Shown: one piece after another, positions 26,600 to 35,500 of the stretch
Numbering within the stretch: the first letter of the stretch is position 1
Layout: every line of letters starts with the position of its first letter
Assembly (NCBI GenBank): GCA_963925495.1
Contig: CAWUST010000016.1
Location: 1 to 64,000, forward strand
Reading direction: 5' to 3'
From: UBA2108 sp963925495
Lineage (GTDB): Bacteria > Bacteroidota > Bacteroidia > Flavobacteriales_G > Salibacteraceae
Length of the DNA stretch: 64,000 nucleotides
Notes under the pieces: generated by a model
The model's database searches: none
What the model saw: the letters and a program-made list of their open reading frames with translations, nothing else
Told to the model about the DNA's origin: nothing
Made by a program: the position numbers and the translations under genes

Positions 26600-29500
26600 T
26601 TATCTAATTATAGTTATTGCTCCAGAAAGTGTTTGAGTACTTCCCCCATCATTCAAGTCAATAATGTAATAATAAGTTCCTAAAGGCATATCCTTGCCTT
26701 TATATGTTCCATCCCAAGCATCATATGGTTGAGACTCATATAATAACTGTCCCCATCGATTAAAGATTTGGACTTTGGCATTTGGATAATCTTGTAAAAT
26801 TCCGATTTCCCACTTGTCGTTAACGCCATCGCCATTAGGAGAGAAAGCATCATTAATTTTAATTTTATCATCAACAATTACTTCAACCGTATCTTTCACT
26901 AAACAACCACCTTCAATTCCACTTGAAGCAATATATGTAATTGTTTCTTCTGGTGTTGCAACGGGATTCATTGTATTAGCGTTATCTAAACTAATATTAG
27001 GTGTCCATACAACATTTCTACCTGTTGGAGCCGTTGGCTTACCACCCAATGTAGTTCGTTGACCCTTTACAATGGTTCTGTTTTTCCCAGCCGACAATAG
27101 GTAAACATCATCAATTACAATTGTCACTGTATCGTACTGCACACATACTTCTTGACGAACTTCAACCACATATTTAGTTGTTCCTTTTGGAGGAGTAAGT
27201 GAAATAGAATCTCGTTGGCCCATATTTACACCATTACCATCATACCAAGTTGTCACATAGAATCCAGAACTAGTAACGTTAGCATAAAGTGGTACTAGTT
27301 GAGAGCCACAATAAGCAGAATCACCACTTGCAGTTACACCATAATCGACTCTCACCCCAACTTTCGTCGTCATAGAATCGGTACAGCCCAATTCATTAGT
27401 AGCAACTACGCTATAGGTGCCTGGCAGAATATTTAAAGCATTTGCAAGATTACTTGCAAACGAATCCACTCCGTTCCATTGATAAGTTATTTTACCAGGA
27501 TCGTTAATAAGGGTTATTATTTTACCATCATTTGTATTACTACAGGTTGCATCTGTAACAGAACGTGCTACTATTTTCAGAGCACTTGGCGCTTTTATAG
27601 TAAAGGTATTCAGTGATTTACATTTGAACGTGTCCGTAACTTCTATTGTATGACTTCCGGCACAAAGTCCATTTACTGAACTAGTAGTATCTGTACTCGG
27701 CATCCAACGATATGTTACCAAAGAACTAGATGCCGTAATGGAAATTTCACCATCACATAAGCCAGAACAAGAAGCGTTTCTTAAAGAATCTAGTTTTATA
27801 GAAACTCCACCAATGTTATTTATCGTTACCGCAGCAGTATCTATACATCCTAAACTGTCGGTAACTGCAAGATGGTATAGCCCTGCGTCAACATTAATAA
27901 GTCTATCTCCTCTTTGAGCGGGAACAATTGCAAATTGCAATTCGTCCAACCAAGAATAATCATACCCATTAGATTTTGGTGTTCCACCATTTATAGTTGA
28001 AACTATCATTCCTGTATTAATTCCACATTGAGGTAACACTTTGGTGAAATTAAATTGGATAGCATCGGGAGCGGTAATATCAAAACTTTGCACTGCAACA
28101 CAACCTACTTTGTCTTTTACCTCAACAAAATAAGTGTCAGCACAAAGCCCAAATACAGTGTCTTTTCTTATTCCAAGTGTAGGCCAATTGTAGGTGTATG
28201 GAGAAACTGTTCCTGTTCCTTTAACCGTAATTTCTCCATTACAAGAATTAGCACAAGTGGCGTTTTTCTTTGTTGAAGATAAACTCGGTGCTGTAGAATT
28301 ACTCAAACCGATCTTAAAGACTTCTGAATAATTCTTTGAATCAGTTACTGTAAGAAATGCAATTCCAGCACATCGTTTAGTTGTGCTATCTGCTACATCC
28401 CCGTTATCCCATTTATAAGAATATGGAGATGTACCTCCAGCAACTGTTACAGAAACTTTTCCATCACAAACATTACAATTAGGATTCACCATTTTCTTTC
28501 CAGTAATAATCAATTTTTGTGGTTGAGTGATAAGAATAGAATCAATAAACTGACAGCCTTGTGCATTGGTAATAGTCACATAATTAATACCAGCACATAA
28601 TGCTTTAGTTGTATCTCCAACTTCAGAACTTGTCCATTGGAAATTATAACCTGTACTTCCACCTGGAATAGTTATGTAAGCTTTGCCATCACATTTACCA
28701 AAGGCACTTGCGTTATTGACAAGAATAATAGTTTGCTGCGGAGCAGGAGGCCCTTTGATTGTATCTGTTGCAACGGAAATACACTTATTAGAATCAGTAA
28801 CCTCAACGGTATAAATTCCGGCACATTGATTGTTAAGATCTTCGGATATGATTCCACCTGGATTCCATTTGTAACTATACGGTCCCGAGGTTCCTGAAGC
28901 TGTAATAAATATACCTCCATCGCAAGAATTGTTACAAACCTCATCAACAACTCTATCAATTAAAATTGTAGGGCCATTTGGATTGACAATAGCGAAAGGA
29001 AGAACAACCGAACATAAAGAAGTGTCCTCAACTGTAACAAAATAAGCGCCTGCTCCTATACCTGTGAGCACAGGTGTAGTCGTTGTAGAGCCGCTTGACC
29101 ATTTGTATTTATATGGCGTTATTCCACCAACTGCAGACACAGTGGCCATACCATTGGATACGCCACAGTCAGACATAGTTACATTTACATTTGCAAGAAT
29201 CTTTGTAGGTTCTTTAATATTCGCAGAATCTGTCGCAATACAGCCTTTCGAGTCTCTCACTTCAACCAAATATACACCAGCACATTTGCTCGTTATACTT
29301 GGGCCAGAAGCACCTAAACTCGGCCATGTATAAGAATAAGGGAAAGCTCCAGCGCTAGCGGTTGCTGTCGCAGAACCATCACAAACTCCATTACAAGAAG
29401 CATCCATAACTACCATTGTAATGTTCGGAGCATTGGAACTATTTAAACCAATATTAAACACTTGAGAAAGAGAACCTCTGTCAGAAACAGTAACTCTAAT

Positions 29501-32500
29501 TACACCAGCACAACGATTTAGTGTACTATCAGCAGAATCACCATTATCCCACTTGTAGGTATAAGGTGCAGTTCCACCACTCACGGCAATTTTAATTTTT
29601 CCATCACACAATCCACAAGCAGGCTGAGTAGTATCAACTTTTGTTAAGATTAAAACATTAGGCTCGAGAATTAAAACTGAATCAACTCCTGAACAACCTT
29701 TAGAGTCCGTGACTGTTACCTTATTCATGCCTTTACACAAATTGTTCGCTACACTAGCAGTCCCACCACTTGTCCATGTAAACTTGTAAACTGGTGTTCC
29801 GCCCGAAACAATAACACTTGCAGCCCCGTCACAAGCGGAAGAAGTAGATACATCTGAGAGTTTTGTTACATTTATTGTAAGTGCAGAAGCTGCTCCTACA
29901 GTATCTTGAAGTATTGAAGAACAACCTAAAGAATCAGTAATTTTAACCGAATAAACCCCAGCACAGGCAGAATCTAAATCAGTTGTGGATTTACTACCTG
30001 GAGACCATAAGTAACTCAATGTTCCTGTTCCACCAGTTGCGGTTATAAAGATACCTCCATCACATATTCCAAAACACGTTACAGCTCTTGTACTATCTAA
30101 TTTTATAATTGGAGCATTTTTATCTGATAGTGTAACTTGAAGCGTAGAAGTACAATTGTTCTTATCCGTCACTCGATAATTGTAAATTCCAGAAGATACG
30201 TTTTTGGCTGTATCACCTGTTTGAGGTGGAACTAATGCATTCATGGAGGCATCAAGCCATTGGATAGAATATGGTCCAGTACCACCAGATACAAGAGCAA
30301 TAATTTTCCCATCTGCTGCTCCACAATTAGGACTTATCGTATCAGAAGTTGTGAGTAAAGGCGTTGGATCAATTAATGTAATTGTATCATATGAATCACA
30401 TCCAAAATTATTGGTCGCTGATATTGTATATACTCCTGCGGATAAGTTACTCGCTGTATCAGCTGTACCTCCTGAAGGAGACCATAACCAAGTGGTAATA
30501 GGCTGCCCCGATATTACAAATGCAAATACTTTACCATCATTTCCACCATTACAAGAAATACTTTGACCTAGCCCTGTGCCAATAACAGATGATTTGGTCT
30601 CAGACAATGGAATTCTAAATGTATCGACGATTGAGCCATCGCTAACTGTTACAGATAGAACTCCTGCACATCTGTTTATGGTTTCGTCGGTTATATCACC
30701 GTTATCCCATAAATAGGTATAAGTTCCGGAACCGCCACTGACAAAAATCTTCATTCTTCCGTCACAAGGCACTTTTTGACAAGTAGCTTCCTTCATTTGA
30801 ACGGAGTCAAGAACAAGATTCAAGGGCTCAGTAATAATAATTGAATCAATCCCTTTACAACCATTAGAATCAGTCACGGTAACATAATGTTTACCTGCAC
30901 AAAGACTATTTGCAGTATCCGAAATTGAACCTGAAGACCATCTAAATGAATAAATGGGCTTTCCACCTGAAGGAGTAACTTTTGCTATTCCATCACAAGC
31001 TCCTTTTGCTGAAGCATGATTTATAACAAATACATTTGGAACAACTAAAGTAGATGCTTCAATGGTATCTGAGTAAATTGTAATGCAGTTTTTAGAATCG
31101 GTGACTCTTAAATCATAGGACCCAGGACAAGCAGAAACTAAATCTTGACTGCTTGAAGATCCTGGAAGCCAGTTGTATGTATAACTTGGTGTTCCTCCTG
31201 TTGCAGAAACAAATATTCCACCATCACAATTTCCTACGCAAGTTTCGTGTTTTATACTATCAAAAGTAATAACCGGCCCATTAATATTATTTATAGGGAA
31301 CGGAAATGTTTGGCTACATCCTTTACCATCTGTAACTAATACATTTTGTGCGCCAGCGGAATATCCTGAATCGGTATTTGACGTTTTAATTCCACCAACC
31401 GGCCATGTATAACCATAAGGTAATTTACCACCAGAAACTGTTATTGTAGTTTTAGCATCAGATTGACCACAATTCGCATCTGTAGAAACAAATGAAGAAG
31501 ACATTCCGGTTGGTTCAAGAACTACAACCGTATCTACTTTAGAACATCCTCCACTTTCAGAAACTGTAACAAAATAAATTCCGGCGCCTAAACCACTTTT
31601 AATCGAAAATGTATCATTTACACTTGTACTCCATACATATTTAAAAGGTGAAGCTCCTCCAGTTATACCAGTCACTCTTGCAGCACCATCAGTTCCACTA
31701 TTACATGTTACACTGTCTTGTGTTGAAGTAATAACCATGTTGGAGGGATTTAGAATTATAGCGCTGTCTTTAACAGTACATCCTTTAGCATCAGTAACGG
31801 TAACCTTATAATTTCCCGCACATAGATTTGAAACAGTAGTTAAGGTATCATTCGCACTAGTTGACCATTTGTACCTAAAAGGAGAAGTTCCTGTACTTGT
31901 AATTGGGGTCGCAGTTGCAACTCCAGTACATCCGGTAGAATTACATGCCATTGGTGTGGTACTCATTGTAACTTCAAGAGTATCTATAATATCTACAGTG
32001 AAATTTCTTACTCTAATACAACTATTCGTATCTGTAACTGTAATAGAATATAATCCTGCACAAAGATTTTTAACATCCTCGGTTGTATCACTATTAGACC
32101 AATTATAAGTTAAAGGAGGATCATTTGAAATTATTCTAACATTTATTGCGCCATTGCATACGCCATCGCAAAAAACATCTGTTATAGAATCCAATAAAAT
32201 AATTGGTGCACCACGATTTCCAATATTCACATTTCTAGAAGCTGAACAGCCCTTTGAATCTGTTACAGTAACCGTGTAAAGCCCTGGCCAAAGGCCATTA
32301 ATCGTAAGACCAGTTCCTATTACAGTTCCCGCGGAATCCCAGGCATAGGTATATGTCGGCGTACCACCACGAATAAAGAATATTCGACCCCTTCCATTAT
32401 TCGTTCCACAGACTGCAGCGCCTCCAAAAGCTAGAAAAGTAATTGCCTGAGGTTCAACCAAAGATTTAGAAGCGCTTGCTTTACAACCTTTACCATCAGT

Positions 32501-35500
32501 CACTGTAACAGAGTACAAAACATTCCCTGAAAGTCCAGTTGCAATACTATCTGAACTGCCAGTAGAAACAGTTGAACTACTTGATGCTGTCCAAGAATAA
32601 GAATACAAAGGATTTCCGCCAGTAGGAGTCAAAGTAAGACTTCCATTGATACCTGCATTACAAGTTAAACTTGTACTATCTGTAAATGATGCGGTCATTG
32701 GAGTTGGATCAGATATAGTCAAACTGTCTTTTGCAATACATCCATTTCTGTCATTTACTGTAACAATATATTTTGTATTTCCTTTAACATTATTAGCCAA
32801 ACTATCTTTATCTCCATTTGACCATAAATAAGTATATGGTTTTAAACCTCCTATAGCAGTAACTCTTATTGTTCCATTTGTATCACCGGAACACACTGGC
32901 AATGTACTGTCTGTAAAAGAAATTTGAACAGCGTTTGGATTATTTAATGTGATTTTTGCAGTATCAAGACAACCACTTGAATCTCTAATATAGGCTTCTA
33001 TTTGAACTCCTCCAGGCAAATTATTTCTAATGCTATCAGAAGAACCCAAAGTACCCATATTCCAAGTGAAAACATAAGGAGATATTCCTCCATTTGGCGT
33101 AACAGTTACACTACCAGAAGAGTCTCCGATACAAAGCGGATCCTTAATATTTGAAAAGGTTGGACTCATATTTCCTGGAGCTGATAAGTTTCTTGAAATA
33201 GTATCAGAAGGACATCCATTTTTGTCAGTAATTACAACTTTAATCATTCCAGGTGGAATGTTGATACGAATGCTATCACTCGAGCCATTTATTCCTCCAC
33301 CTATCCAATTATAGGTAAATCCTGGGGTACCTCCTGTTGGAGTTAAAGTGACAGAGCCTAATGTTCCTCCACTACCACAGCCTGGGTTATTTATAACTGT
33401 AAAACTTCCTTTTAACGTATCTGGAGCTAAAATTGTGTCCGTAAACAATTTAGTACATCCACCTTTGTCTATAACAGTAACCGTAAAAGGTCCAGCTGGA
33501 ATACCGTTACTAACAGAATCTGTGCTTGTTCCGGTTCCAGAACTCCAATTATAGGTATATGGTGTTGTGCCCCCTGAAGCAACAATTCGTCCAACTCCAT
33601 TTGTAGAATTAAAACAAAGAACACTTGTAGCGAAGGTAGTTCCAGTTATGGCGCTTGCCGGTTGTGAAACCTTGTATGATTTAGTGTTTTTACATCCTTT
33701 CGAATCCGTAATGTCTAAATTAAATGTACCAGCCCAAATATTTTGACGCATGCTATCTGCACCAGTAACTGCTATTCCAATACCATTCCAGTTGTAAGTA
33801 TACCCTCCGGTTCCACCCGATACTATAGCCCTAACCTGTCCTGAGCTATCACCAGCACATAATACATTGTTTAAAATATTTACGTTTATCAGTATTGAAT
33901 CCGGTTGAGTAAGATTAACAACTGCGCTAGCCTTACAACCTAAAGAATCAGTAATTTCAACTTTTACAGATCCGGTATCAGCGTTTATCCAAATACTATC
34001 TGAACTTCCAATTTTACCACGATTTACCGTCCATAAATAAGTAAGGGTACCGGTTCCGCCAACAGGAGTCGCCGTAACAGTTCCATTTGTATCTCCATAA
34101 CAGGTAGGCTCGGTAATTACTGTAAAAGAAACACTCATACTTCCAGGAGAAACCAAAGTGTCTGAAAAGGTTTTAGTACATCCTTTAGCATCTGTTACAA
34201 GAACAGAAAATGAACCAGCTGTCATATTTATTCTTGTTGAATCAGTAGAACCTCCAGGAGAAGTTCCGCTCGCCGTCCAAGCGTATGTATATGAGCCTAC
34301 TCCACCTGAAACTGAAATTTTTATAGATCCATCATTTCCGCTTCCCGTACAGGTTGGATTTACTTTGGAAACAAAAATTCCAGAAATAATAGTCGCCGGT
34401 TCTGTTAATGTAAGGCTGTCTTTAGTTGTACATCCACCGGTGGCAGTTATTGTAACAATTACTTTACCAACTGATAATACCCCAGAAATAGAATCCGTTG
34501 AAGTACCGCTTCCTGCACTCCAGTTGTAGGTATATGGTGATGTTCCACCTGAAGGGGTAACTGATACTCTTCCGTCGTTCCCACCTTTACATTTTATAGA
34601 ATCTAAAATTACCATTGATGAAGTCATACCAAAGGCAGGTTCACTGACTGTTTGAGTCAATGTATCTTTACATCCCTTGCTATCTGATATGGTAACGGAT
34701 ACACTTGGAGCACTTAATCCGTTTACAGAACTCGGTGGCGTTCCGGGTGTTCCTTGGCTCCATATATAAGTATAACCAGCGGTTCCTCCACTGGCTACAA
34801 CGTTAGCCTCTCCGTCGCTTCCACCTTTGCAACTCACCGCTTTTGTAACGGTCAAAGTTCCGCCTACACCAGTTAATGGTTCACCTACAGTTTGGGTTAA
34901 GGTATCTTTACATCCACGTCTGTCTGTAATAGTAACCGATACACTTGGAGCACTTAATCCAGTAACCGAAGTTGGTGGGGTTCCTGGAGTTCCTTGACTC
35001 CATACATAGGTATAATTTGGTGTTCCACCCGTTGCTACAACACTTGCTTCTCCATCATTTCCACCTTTACAACTAACTATTTTTGTAACGGTTAAGGTTC
35101 CGCCCACACCAGTTGCTGGCTCACCTACAGTTTGGGTTAAGGTATCTTTACATCCCTTGCTATCTGATATGGTAACCGATACGCTTGGAGCACTTAATCC
35201 AGTTACAGAACTCGGTGGTGTGCCTGGAGTTCCTTGACTCCACAAATAAGTGTAATTTGGTGTTCCACCTGTTGGAACAACACTTGCTTCACCATCATTT
35301 CCACCTTTACAGGTCACTGTTTTTGTAACGGTTAAGGTTCCGCCCACACCAGTTAATGGCTCGCTAATTATAAACGTTGTATCTTTTTCGCACCCTTTAC
35401 TGTCTTCTACAATTACTTTATAGCTTCCAGCTATAAGGCTATTTGCTATTGCAGAAATACTAGAAGTTCCTGTCCATGTATACTTTAGATAAGGAGGGGT

